Positions 1-7,801 of a stretch of 34,606 nucleotides of DNA are shown here, one piece after another (position 1 is the stretch's first letter; each line of letters starts with the position of its first letter). The translations under genes were made by a program, and so were the position numbers. This DNA is from an uncultured Pelagibacteraceae bacterium (GTDB taxonomy: Bacteria; Pseudomonadota; Alphaproteobacteria; Pelagibacterales; Pelagibacteraceae), in the NCBI GenBank assembly GCA_902573585.1, contig CACGKH010000007.1, forward strand, positions 1 through 34,606, given 5' to 3'. The notes under the pieces are model-generated. The model did no database searches. It saw only the letters and a list, made by a program, of their open reading frames with translations, and was not told the DNA's origin.

Positions 1-860
1 CCTGGTCCAGATGTCATCTCTTCTTGTGTAGGGTCATTTTCTCTAACTGCTAATAAATATTTTAATGGTTCATTTAATCCATCAATAGTTGATTGTTTTA
101 AATATTTTTTATAATTTAAAAGCTGTGGCTCATCTCTTCGTTTAATTTGAATAAACAAAGCTTTTCTTGTTTCACCATTAAGATTGTTGGCACCTGCATG
201 CCAAGTATTTAAATTAAAAGCCATAATACTCCCAGCTGGAAGCGTAGCTCTGATTTCTTCTTTCTGAGTTTCAGCAGGATTAATATAATCATCCGGCCAT
301 CCAAGTTTCTTGTGTGTTTTTGGAATTATTCTTGTCGCTCCATTATCAATTGTTGAGTCATTTAAAAAAATCGAACAATTAACACCATGAAAAGGGTCAT
401 CATGTTTTTTTCTTGGGGTCCAATCAATATGATATGATTGATGACCATGATTTTTAAGTGGGTTCCTAAGATTAAAACCACTCAATTTAATATCAAATTT
501 TATTACTTCTTTTGCAACAGCTATTACCTCTGGAATAATTATCAAGTTTCTGAATATAGGATGTTTCTCAATTAAATTTCCTAATCTATTTGCTCCAGGT
601 TCAAAAGGTAAATTTTTTCCATAACGATCATTTTTTTCTTTACCTTCCCACCCACCTTTCAAACCCTCTTTTTTAATTAAATCATCTGTAATTTCGTTTA
701 AAAGTTTTAAATTTTTTTTAATAAAATCAGTTGGCGGAATTATTAAGTAACCCTCTTCATTCAAAAATTTTTTTTGAGTTAAAGATAAAGTGTCATCTTT
801 TATATTTAAGTTTTTACAAAAATCTTCAGTGTCTTTAATAGGCTGGATATTATTATTCAT
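1..860 (-). CDS. phytanoyl-CoA dioxygenase (PhyH) family protein, 3' end cut by window edge
   Basis: The reading frame is open from an ATG at 860 to the window edge, giving about 286 visible residues without a stop. It matches the PhyH-type Fe(II)/2-oxoglutarate oxygenase fold: an H-x-D iron motif (H144, D146, in HIDW), a distal His in TWHAG (H221) and an Arg eleven residues later (R232) that would bind 2-oxoglutarate. Family members hydroxylate small metabolites, acyl-CoAs or osmolytes; the substrate cannot be read from the sequence. The protein must end soon beyond the window, since such enzymes run about 280-310 residues. An 80 bp AT-rich gap separates its start from the end of ygfZ, which reads the same way, so its own promoter or co-transcription are both possible. 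Confidence 0.85.
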   Translation of the reverse strand, partial: MNNNIQPIKDTEDFCKNLNIKDDTLSLTQKKFLNEEGYLIIPPTDFIKKNLKLLNEITDDLIKKEGLKGGWEGKEKNDRYGKNLPFEPGANRLGNLIEKHPIFRNLIIIPEVIAVAKEVIKFDIKLSGFNLRNPLKNHGHQSYHIDWTPRKKHDDPFHGVNCSIFLNDSTIDNGATRIIPKTHKKLGWPDDYINPAETQKEEIRATLPAGSIMAFNLNTWHAGANNLNGETRKALFIQIKRRDEPQLLNYKKYLKQSTIDGLNEPLKYLLAVRENDPTQEEMTSGP

Positions 861-940
861 TAAATTATTCTTAATCTATCAAAATTTTTTATCAATATAT
901 AATATTCTACTAAATTAGATAAAGTTATATCTTTAATTTT

Positions 941-1828
941 TTAAATTTTAAGCCATTGTGGTATGAAAATTTTAAAAGAACCTTTTTTTCCTTTAAATAT
1001 TAGATCTTTATTAAAATTTTTGTCTGAAAATTTAATCAATGCAAAAGGATATTCGTCATCAATTAAAACTTTACCAATTTCAACGCCATTGTTATAAATC
1101 TTTTCATCTTCAATTAGTTCACCATCAATAATATGAACTGGTAGTAATCTTTTTGAAAGTTTATTTTTTAATTTTATTCTGGCTGTATTCTCTTGACCGA
1201 CATAGCAACCTTTTTTAAAATCGATTCCGCAAAGCTCTTCATAATTACACTCAATACCAAATAATTTATTTTTTAACTTATTTAAGTTTTTAGATACAAT
1301 TCCAAGCTCATGACTTTGAATATGATAGTTTTCAATTTTATCATCTTTTAAATCTAATTTTTTAAGCGACAAATACAGTTTTTCTAAATTAATGATTAGT
1401 CTAGCGCCTAGATTTTTGTTCCTTGGATCTAAAATAATTGGGTCTTCCCTATATTTGAAGGTAAAACCCAAAATATCTTTTGAGCCATCAATTGATATAT
1501 ATTTTTCATATCCAAAGCTTGCTACCACAAATTCATTACTTAGATTTAATATTTCTACTTTAGATCTAATTTTATAAAGGCTAAATTGTTTAAATATTTC
1601 TTCTGATTGAGATTTTTCACAGTCAATGAAATAACCTGATTTATGCTTCACAACAATGAATTCATAAAGAAACTTACCTTGAGGAGTTAGCAAAGAAGCA
1701 AAGCAACTTGAATTATCTGTAACTTTGTTAATGTCATTGCTTATAAGATTTTGAAGAAAATCTTTAGCATCCAAACCATTAATGTAAATTATTGCTCTAT
1801 CTTCTAATATATAAACACTATTATTCAT
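941..1828 (-). CDS. ygfZ: YgfZ/GcvT-like folate-binding protein (iron-sulfur cluster repair factor)
   Basis: This 295-residue protein carries the YgfZ signature K-G-C-Y-V-G-Q-E at residues 206-213 inside a GcvT-like tetrahydrofolate-binding fold. YgfZ proteins help maintain or repair [4Fe-4S] enzymes in a folate-dependent way, and the Cys of the signature is the key residue. The frame is open upstream to an ATG at 1891, but that start would run into the divergent dihydroorotase gene (ATG at 1872). The ATG at 1828, giving MNNSVYILED followed by the usual family N-terminus (INGLDAKDFLQNLISND), is preferred. This leaves a 43 bp divergent region between ygfZ and pyrC. No strong ribosome binding site is visible. 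Confidence 0.88.
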   Translation of the reverse strand: MNNSVYILEDRAIIYINGLDAKDFLQNLISNDINKVTDNSSCFASLLTPQGKFLYEFIVVKHKSGYFIDCEKSQSEEIFKQFSLYKIRSKVEILNLSNEFVVASFGYEKYISIDGSKDILGFTFKYREDPIILDPRNKNLGARLIINLEKLYLSLKKLDLKDDKIENYHIQSHELGIVSKNLNKLKNKLFGIECNYEELCGIDFKKGCYVGQENTARIKLKNKLSKRLLPVHIIDGELIEDEKIYNNGVEIGKVLIDDEYPFALIKFSDKNFNKDLIFKGKKGSFKIFIPQWLKI

Positions 1829-1871
1829 ATTTGCATCAAACGATCTTTTAATATAATTACTTTTTTTATAA

Positions 1872-3179
1872 ATGTTAGATCTTATAATCAAAAATGGTAG
1901 TTGCTATATTGATGGTCAACTAAAAGAAGTAGATGTTTCTGTTAAAGATGGGAAAATTGATAATATAGGCCAAATTAATGAAGAGGCTAAAGATATAATA
2001 GATGCAAAAGGATTAACCGTTTTACCTGGTTGTATAGACACCCAAACTCATTTTAGAGAACCAGGATCTACAGATACTGAAGACCTTCATTCAGGAAGTA
2101 GAGCTGCTGTTGCTGGAGGAATTACAGCAGTCTTTGAAATGCCAAATACTAATCCACCAACCTCAAATAAAAAAGAATTTCAAAAGAAGTTGGATTTGGC
2201 TAAAAATAGAATGTATTGCAACTATGCTTTTTATTTTGGTGCAACTGCAGATAATGCAGATGATTTAGCAGATTTAAAAAATTTAGAAGGATGCTGTGGG
2301 ATAAAACTTTTTGCAGGTTCCTCAACTGGCAATCTGTTAGTTGCTGATGAAAAAGATATCGAAAAAGTATTTCAAAATAGTTCGAAAGTTGTTGCCGTTC
2401 ATTCTGAGGATGAAGAAATTTTAAATAAAAATAAAAAATTAATTAAAGATGGGGATGTGCATTCTCATCCAGTTTGGAGAAGCGACGAATGTGCAATTTC
2501 TTCTACAAGAAGAATAGTTAAAATTGCAAAGCGTTATAATAAAAAAGCTCATGTTCTACATATAACAACAAAGCAAGAGATAGATTTTTTATCTCAACAT
2601 AAAGGGAATATTACTTTTGAAATTACTCCACAACATTTAACAATTTATGCACCTGATTGTTATGATAAACTTGGAACTTATGCGCAAATGAATCCCCCTA
2701 TAAGAGATAAATCTCATTATAATAGATTATGGTATGCAGTTAAAAATAATTTTAATGACACAATAGGTTCAGATCATGCTCCACATTTAAAAGTAAATAA
2801 AGATAAACAATACCCCAATTCACCTTCAGGTATGCCTGGAGTTCAAACTCTTATGCCAGTTATGCTCAACCATGTTAATAATGGAAAACTATCACTCAAT
2901 CAGTTGATCAATCTTGTATGCGAAAATCCAGTTAAAATTTTTGGAATAAAGAATAAAGGTTTTATACGTAAAGGGTATGATGCTGATTTTACAATTATAG
3001 ACATGAATAAAAAAATTGTAATTAAAAATGAAAATATTGAAAGTAAATGTGGATGGTCGCCTTTTAATGGCTTTGAGTTTAAAGGAACCCCTGTCTCAAC
3101 AATTATTGCAGGAAAAATAAAAATGTGGGAGAGTAAGATCTTAGGTGAACCTGAAGGGATTCCGTTAAAATTTAATTAA
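1872..3179 (+). CDS. pyrC: dihydroorotase, class I-like amidohydrolase
   Basis: The 435-residue amidohydrolase would convert N-carbamoyl-aspartate to dihydroorotate in pyrimidine synthesis. Visible landmarks are the first metal motif DTQTHFREPG (residues 56-65), a Lys that would be carboxylated (K145 in GIKLF), metal His residues H177 and H230, and the catalytic Asp D301 in GSDHAPH. The first metal ligand, normally His of an H-x-H pair, is Gln (Q58). As I recall, related alphaproteobacterial proteins annotated as dihydroorotase share this Gln, so it need not mean loss of activity. The gene is divergent from ygfZ, and its last 8 bp overlap tail-to-tail with the SMR gene through a TTAATTAA palindrome that supplies both stop codons. 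An allantoinase or hydantoinase role is less likely but not excluded. Confidence 0.85.
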   Translation: MLDLIIKNGSCYIDGQLKEVDVSVKDGKIDNIGQINEEAKDIIDAKGLTVLPGCIDTQTHFREPGSTDTEDLHSGSRAAVAGGITAVFEMPNTNPPTSNKKEFQKKLDLAKNRMYCNYAFYFGATADNADDLADLKNLEGCCGIKLFAGSSTGNLLVADEKDIEKVFQNSSKVVAVHSEDEEILNKNKKLIKDGDVHSHPVWRSDECAISSTRRIVKIAKRYNKKAHVLHITTKQEIDFLSQHKGNITFEITPQHLTIYAPDCYDKLGTYAQMNPPIRDKSHYNRLWYAVKNNFNDTIGSDHAPHLKVNKDKQYPNSPSGMPGVQTLMPVMLNHVNNGKLSLNQLINLVCENPVKIFGIKNKGFIRKGYDADFTIIDMNKKIVIKNENIESKCGWSPFNGFEFKGTPVSTIIAGKIKMWESKILGEPEGIPLKFN

Positions 3180-3504
3180 GCTTTCCTGTAAAGCTATTTA
3201 CTAGAATTACACCAATAACAATTAAGAATAATCCAGCTATTGCCTGCCAAGCTAAAGTTTGTTTAAAGAAGAAATACCCAAGTATTGCTATTGTAAAAAC
3301 ACCTAGCCCACTCCATGTAGCATATACAATTGCAATTGGAAGTTTGTCCATGACAAATGTCATTAGGTAAAATGAAATTAGATAAAAAATTGTAAGACAA
3401 ACTGTAGGTATGATTTTTGAAAAGTTTTGTGATACTGGCAATAACATTGTTCCTGCTACCTCACAAAGTATTGCGATAAGTAAAAAAGAATATGTTTTAA
3501 ACAT
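3172..3504 (-). CDS. small multidrug resistance (SMR) family transporter
   Basis: The 110-residue protein has four hydrophobic helices and aligns by eye along its length with EmrE. The proton/substrate-coupling Glu is present in helix 1 (E15, in AILCEVAGT), and the Y-A-x-W-S-G motif in helix 3 holds Y61 and W64. SMR proteins are inner-membrane dimers that exchange protons for quaternary cations or, in the Gdx subgroup, guanidinium; EmrE-like rather than Gdx-like features are seen. Its ATG overlaps the end of the upstream acyl-CoA synthetase by 8 bp, so translation is probably coupled to that gene. In streamlined marine bacteria the physiological substrate may be a compatible solute or amine, but this is inference. 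Confidence 0.9.
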   Translation of the reverse strand: MFKTYSFLLIAILCEVAGTMLLPVSQNFSKIIPTVCLTIFYLISFYLMTFVMDKLPIAIVYATWSGLGVFTIAILGYFFFKQTLAWQAIAGLFLIVIGVILVNSFTGKLN

Positions 3505-5398
3505 TATTCAGGATTTTATTATCAATTAAATCCTGTTTTATTTCATCAAGAATAGCAGGATCGTCAATAGTTGGAGGCATTTTATATTCAACATTATCAG
3601 CAATTTTTCTAATTGTTCCTCTAAGAATTTTTCCTGATCTTGTTTTTGGAAGTCTTTTTATTACTATAGCAACTTTAAATGCGGCTACTGGACCAATTTT
3701 ATCACGTACCATTTGAATACATTCCTTAGAAATTGTTTGATTATCTTTATCAACACCAGCTTTTAAAACAATTAATCCAATAGGTAGTTGTCCTTTTAAT
3801 TTGTCTGCTATTCCAAGAACCGCACATTCAGCTACTGATTGATGTTCAGATAAAACTTCTTCTATTGCTCCAGTTGACAATCTATGACCTGCAACATTAA
3901 TTATATCATCTGTTCTGGACATAATCCAAATATAACCATCCTCATCTATGTGACCTGCATCATAAGTTTGGTAGTAACCTTCATAATTTGACATATAGTT
4001 TTCTTTATATCTTTGATCAGCATTCCAAAGAGTAGGGAAAGTTCCTGGAGGTAAAGGAAGTTTAACTACAATATCTCCCATTTCATTTGGTTTAGCTAAA
4101 GTTTGATCTGATTTAATAATTTTTACATCATATCCAGGGACTGCTTTACATGCAGAACCATACTTGGTTTTCATCATTTCAATACCAGTACAATTTGAAC
4201 TAATAGCCCAACTCGTTTCAGTTTGCCACCAATGGTCAATTACTGGAACCTTCAATAAATTTTCAGCCCATTTTATTGTATCGGGGTCTGCTCTTTCACC
4301 TGCAAGAAAAAGACTTTCAAATTTAGATAAATCATATTTTGAAAAAAATTTTCCTTCAGGATCTTCTTTTTTAATTGCTCGAAAAGCAGTTGGAGCTGTA
4401 AACAATGATTTTACTTTATAATCGGAAATGATTTTCCAGAATGCACCAGCATCAGGTGTACCAACTGGCTTACCTTCAAATAATACAGTAGCACATCCTT
4501 TAAACAAAGGTGCATAAACGATGTATGAGTGTCCAACAATCCATCCAATATCACTAGCTGACCACCATATATCTCCTTCATCTATGTTATAAATATTTTT
4601 CATCGTCCACTTTAATGCAACGATATGACCACCTATGTCTCTTACAATACCTTTAGGAGTTCCTGTTGTCCCTGAAGTATAAAGTATGTAAGCGAATTCA
4701 TTTGAATTCATTTCAACACAATCTATTTCTTTTGCTTTTGAAACTACCTCTTCCCAATTAACTTCTTTGGGAGCATTTAATTTAACTTCAAAACCAGGTC
4801 TTTGAAATAAAATCATCTTATCAATTTTATGATTAGCTTGTTTAATAGCTTCATCTACTAAAGGTTTGTATTCAACTGTTCTTCCAGGCTCAAAACCGCA
4901 CGAGGCTGTGACTAAAACTTTTGCTTTACTGTCATCAATTCTGCTTGCTAGTTCATTGGAGGCAAAACCACCAAAGACAACCGAGTGAATAGCTCCAATT
5001 CTTGCGCAGGCAAGCATTGCTATCACTGCTTCTGGTATCATTGGCATATAAATAATTACTCTATCACCTTTGTCGACCCCTTGGTCTCTAAGTGCACCAG
5101 CAAATTTTGAAACTTTTGCCCTTAATTCTTCGAAAGTAAATCTATCTTTGTTTCCTGTAATTGGACTATCGTAAATCAAAGCTGTGTTTTTACCTTTACC
5201 TTGATCAATGTGAATATCTAATGCATTGTAACATGTGTTGGTAATTCCATCTTCAAACCATTTGTAGAAAGGTGGGTTTGAGTTATTTAAAATTTTTGTT
5301 GGTTTCTTAAACCAAAAGATATCATTAGAGGCTTCTCGCCAAAAGCTCTCTGGATTTTTTATTGATTGTTCGTATAATTGGTTAAACTTTACTGACAT
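3497..5398 (-). CDS. prpE: acyl-CoA synthetase, propionyl/acetyl-CoA ligase (PrpE-like)
   Basis: This 633-residue ANL-family ligase would activate a short-chain carboxylate (propionate or acetate) to its acyl-CoA via an acyl-adenylate. The ATP-binding P-loop YTSGTTGTPKG lies at 240-250, followed by the W-W-S-A-S-D-I-G-W-I-V-G-H-S-Y segment and then DHWWQTET. The C-terminal catalytic Lys is K590 in KTRSGKILRG; it is the residue typically acetylated by Pat-type regulators. ASDIGWIVGHSYIVYAPL resembles PrpE more than AcsA, so propionate is favoured but acetate is possible. A minus-strand TATACT at 5439-5444 is a candidate -10 element. The downstream SMR gene overlaps its 3' end by 8 bp. Confidence 0.88.
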   Translation of the reverse strand: MSVKFNQLYEQSIKNPESFWREASNDIFWFKKPTKILNNSNPPFYKWFEDGITNTCYNALDIHIDQGKGKNTALIYDSPITGNKDRFTFEELRAKVSKFAGALRDQGVDKGDRVIIYMPMIPEAVIAMLACARIGAIHSVVFGGFASNELASRIDDSKAKVLVTASCGFEPGRTVEYKPLVDEAIKQANHKIDKMILFQRPGFEVKLNAPKEVNWEEVVSKAKEIDCVEMNSNEFAYILYTSGTTGTPKGIVRDIGGHIVALKWTMKNIYNIDEGDIWWSASDIGWIVGHSYIVYAPLFKGCATVLFEGKPVGTPDAGAFWKIISDYKVKSLFTAPTAFRAIKKEDPEGKFFSKYDLSKFESLFLAGERADPDTIKWAENLLKVPVIDHWWQTETSWAISSNCTGIEMMKTKYGSACKAVPGYDVKIIKSDQTLAKPNEMGDIVVKLPLPPGTFPTLWNADQRYKENYMSNYEGYYQTYDAGHIDEDGYIWIMSRTDDIINVAGHRLSTGAIEEVLSEHQSVAECAVLGIADKLKGQLPIGLIVLKAGVDKDNQTISKECIQMVRDKIGPVAAFKVAIVIKRLPKTRSGKILRGTIRKIADNVEYKMPPTIDDPAILDEIKQDLIDNKILNNV

Positions 5399-5540
5399 AA
5401 AAATTTGATTCGATAGTTAACATTTTATTGATTTTTAAAGTATAAATTGTATTTAATTTTAAAAAGTAAGTAAAATCAATGCTTATTAATGATAATTTTG
5501 TCTTCAATTAAGTGTTTTAATTTGGTATTTAACCACAACT

Positions 5541-5606
5541 TTGGCTTAGGGATGCTTAAGCCTAGTTTATATAAACTAAACAAGTAAAAACTAACTAAAG
5601 AGGGAG
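5541..5606 (+). promoter_or_regulatory. proteorhodopsin leader: two inverted repeats and strong ribosome binding site
   Basis: Upstream of the proteorhodopsin start lie GGCTTA (5543-5548) paired with TAAGCC (5557-5562), then a perfect 16 bp palindrome TAGTTTATATAAACTA (5563-5578). The palindrome contains TATAAA/TTATAT, a plausible -10 core; no good -35 sits at the usual distance. A purine-rich GAGGGAG (5600-5606) lies six bases before the ATG at 5613 and is the strongest Shine-Dalgarno noticed in the window, fitting a highly expressed gene. Whether the repeats are an operator or an RNA hairpin cannot be told by eye. The rest of the 5399-5540 gap is AT-rich with no recognised gene. Confidence 0.45.
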
Positions 5607-5612
5607 TTTTTT

Positions 5613-6380
5613 ATGAAAAAACTTAAACTGTTTGCTTTAACAGCTGTTGCCCTTATTGGGATTACAGGTGTTGCAAACGCAGCGACCGCTATGTTAGCGC
5701 AAGATGACTTCGTTGGAATATCTTTTTGGATAATTTCAATGGGTATGTTGGCAGCAACAGCTTTTTTCTTTATGGAAAGAAGTTCTGTTAATCCAGCATG
5801 GAAAACATCAGTAACAGTAGCTGGTCTAGTAACTGGTATTGCTTTTATCCATTACATGTACATGAGAGATGTATGGGTATCAACTGGCGATTCACCAACA
5901 GTATATAGATATATTGACTGGTTAATTACTGTGCCATTACAGATGATAGAGTTCTATTTAATTCTAGTAGCTGTAAGAAAAGCAAACTCTGGAATTTTCT
6001 GGAGATTGTTAATCGGTTCATTAGTAATGTTAATCGGAGGATATTTAGGAGAAGCTGGATACATCAACGCTACACTTGGTTTCATTATCGGTATGGCAGG
6101 TTGGGTATACATTCTTTATGAAGTATTCTCAGGTGAAGCTGGGAAAGCTGCTTCTAAAAGTGGAAACAAAGCTCTTGTTACTGCTTTTGGTGCGATGAGA
6201 ATGATTGTTACAGTAGGTTGGGCAATTTACCCACTAGGTTATGTATTTGGTTACCTAACAGGTGGTGTAGACGCTAACTCACTTAACGTTGTTTACAACT
6301 TAGCTGACTTTATTAATAAAATTGCATTTGGTCTAGTAATCTGGGCTGCTGCAGTTTCTGGTAGCACAGCAAGAAGATAG
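5613..6380 (+). CDS. proteorhodopsin, light-driven proton pump, predicted blue-absorbing
   Basis: The 255-residue protein has a cleavable signal peptide (about residues 1-23, ending ANA) and seven transmembrane helices. All proton-pump residues are present: the His partner (H80), proton acceptor D102 (RYIDWL), proton donor E113 (MIEFYLIL) and retinal Schiff-base Lys K236 (DFINKIAFG). These equal H75, D97, E108 and K231 in the reference protein. The spectral-tuning position (105 in the reference) is Gln here (Q110, codon 5940-5942), which in the family gives blue rather than green absorption. The pump sits in the inner membrane and builds proton-motive force from light. A strong terminator follows the gene, and ferredoxin, its reductase and a GST lie downstream. 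Retinal-making genes are not in the window. Confidence 0.98.
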   Translation: MKKLKLFALTAVALIGITGVANAATAMLAQDDFVGISFWIISMGMLAATAFFFMERSSVNPAWKTSVTVAGLVTGIAFIHYMYMRDVWVSTGDSPTVYRYIDWLITVPLQMIEFYLILVAVRKANSGIFWRLLIGSLVMLIGGYLGEAGYINATLGFIIGMAGWVYILYEVFSGEAGKAASKSGNKALVTAFGAMRMIVTVGWAIYPLGYVFGYLTGGVDANSLNVVYNLADFINKIAFGLVIWAAAVSGSTARR

Positions 6381-6403
6381 TTACCAAATAACATAGTAAT
6401 TTT

Positions 6404-6441
6404 AGGGCGAGTATGTTTTCACATACTTGCCCTATTTTTTT
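6404..6441 (+). terminator. rho-independent terminator after proteorhodopsin
   Basis: A 12-base-pair stem GGGCGAGTATGT (6405-6416) and ACATACTTGCCC (6421-6432), with one G-T pair and a TTTC loop, is followed by a run of seven T (6435-6441). It lies 24 bp after the proteorhodopsin stop and only 19 bp before the ferredoxin start, so it probably limits read-through from the abundant proteorhodopsin transcript. Confidence 0.92.
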
Positions 6442-6460
6442 GTATAACTATATAAGACTC

Positions 6461-6781
6461 ATGGCAAAAATAACTTACATTACCCACGATAATCAAAATC
6501 ATACTATAGAAGTTCAAAATGGCTTATCTGTAATGGAAGGTGCAGTTCAAAATGATATTCCAGGAATTGATGCAGATTGTGGTGGAGGTATGGCCTGTGC
6601 GACATGTCATGTGTATGTTAATGATAATTGGTTTGATAAGATACCATCCAAAGAAGATGGTGAAGAAGATATGTTAGATATGGCTTATGAACCAAAAAAA
6701 AATAGTAGACTTAGTTGCCAAATAATAGTTTCAGATGAATTAGATGGTCTGACAGTCAACATTCCATCAAAACAAGGATAG
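6461..6781 (+). CDS. 2Fe-2S ferredoxin, adrenodoxin type
   Basis: This 106-residue ferredoxin has the cysteine pattern C40-x5-C46-x2-C49-x36-C86 of adrenodoxin/ISC-type [2Fe-2S] ferredoxins. The frame is open further upstream, but that part runs through the terminator hairpin, so the ATG at 6461 ([10 protein letters not shown]) is the start. No clear Shine-Dalgarno precedes it; a TATAAC at 6443-6448 could be a -10 element giving a very short leader, or expression may depend on read-through. The stop codon is directly followed by the ATG of the reductase gene at 6782. The pair would shuttle electrons between NADPH and ferredoxin-dependent enzymes; the electron acceptor is not shown by the sequence. 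Confidence 0.93.
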   Translation: MAKITYITHDNQNHTIEVQNGLSVMEGAVQNDIPGIDADCGGGMACATCHVYVNDNWFDKIPSKEDGEEDMLDMAYEPKKNSRLSCQIIVSDELDGLTVNIPSKQG

Positions 6782-7801
6782 ATGAATAAAACAGATGCAT
6801 TAATAATTGGAGCAGGACCAACAGGTTTATTTACTGCTCATCAATTAAAATTAATTGGACTTAATTGTGAAATAGTCGACAACCTGGATAAGATTGGAGG
6901 TCAGTGTATTGAACTTTATCCTGATAAACCGATTTATGATATTCCAGCTGTTCCTGAATGTACTGGTGAAGAGTTGACTAATAATTTAATTAATCAATTG
7001 AAACCATTCGATATTAAGTTTCATTTAAATGAGAGAGTTGATGAATTAAAAAAAGAAAACGATAATTGGATTGTAAAAACAAATAATGGAACAGTTTTTT
7101 CAACTCCTAATGTTATTATAGCAGGAGGGGTTGGCTCTTTTGAGCCAAGAAAATTTCCAGTTAAAGAATGCGAAAATTTTGAAAATAAATCTGTATTTTA
7201 TTCTGTTAAAAATAAAAAAATATTTGAGGGGAAAACAGTATCAATATTTGGTGGTGGAGATAGTGCTTTAGATTGGGCTGTTGAATTATCAAATACTTCA
7301 AAAGTTAATTTAATACATAGAAGAGAAGACTTTAGAGGAGCCCAGGCCACCGTCGACAAAGTTTTAAAACTTTCAGAGGATGGAAAAATTAATCTTTTTA
7401 CGAAGTATCAAATGTCCTCGATAAAAGGGCAAAAAGAATTGGAAAGTATAGATATTAAACATGACAATAAAGAAATTGAAACTTTAAAAACAGATTATGT
7501 ATTAGGTTTTTTTGGTTTAATAATGCAATTAGGCCCAATCGCAAACTGGGGTTTAAATATTGATAAAAAAACTGTTGAAGTAGATACGGAAAAATTTGAG
7601 ACTAACCAAAAAGGAATTTACGCTGTTGGGGACATATGTAGTTATCCTGGTAAGCTAAAACTAATTTTATCTGGTTTTCATGAAGGTGCTCTAGCTGCAA
7701 GAGCTTGTTTTAAACTAGCAAGACCCAACGAAAAATATAGATTTGAATTCACTACATCATCCAAAACAATTAAGGACCGCTTGGGCATCAAAGGTGATTG
7801 A
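6782..7801 (+). CDS. ferredoxin-NADP reductase, thioredoxin-reductase-like (YumC type)
   Basis: The 339-residue flavoprotein has an FAD dinucleotide fold GAGPTG (residues 10-15), the GGQCIELYPDKP segment typical of TrxR-like ferredoxin-NADP reductases, a second NAD(P)H fold FGGGDSALDW (156-165) and a C-terminal FAD motif G-I-Y-A-V-G-D. The redox-active C-x-x-C of true thioredoxin reductases is missing between the folds, so it should reduce ferredoxin rather than thioredoxin, despite frequent annotation as thioredoxin-disulfide reductase. It begins immediately after the ferredoxin stop codon, which supports the pairing, and its last 8 bp overlap the GTG start of the GST gene. Confidence 0.9.
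   Translation: MNKTDALIIGAGPTGLFTAHQLKLIGLNCEIVDNLDKIGGQCIELYPDKPIYDIPAVPECTGEELTNNLINQLKPFDIKFHLNERVDELKKENDNWIVKTNNGTVFSTPNVIIAGGVGSFEPRKFPVKECENFENKSVFYSVKNKKIFEGKTVSIFGGGDSALDWAVELSNTSKVNLIHRREDFRGAQATVDKVLKLSEDGKINLFTKYQMSSIKGQKELESIDIKHDNKEIETLKTDYVLGFFGLIMQLGPIANWGLNIDKKTVEVDTEKFETNQKGIYAVGDICSYPGKLKLILSGFHEGALAARACFKLARPNEKYRFEFTTSSKTIKDRLGIKGD

Noticed and set aside
900-940. Possible terminator hairpin behind ygfZ
   Set aside because: Only a short AT-only stem (AGATA/TATCT) amid T-runs; too weak to call.
1829-1891. Longer ygfZ start at ATG 1891
   Set aside because: The extra 21 residues do not look like the family N-terminus and would overlap the divergent dihydroorotase start.
6413-6460. 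Longer ferredoxin N-terminus
   Set aside because: The extension runs through the rho-independent terminator; ATG 6461 gives the normal ferredoxin start.
6782-7801. Thioredoxin reductase annotation
   Set aside because: The C-x-x-C redox motif is absent and the gene directly follows a ferredoxin gene, so the TrxR-like ferredoxin-NADP reductase assignment is better.
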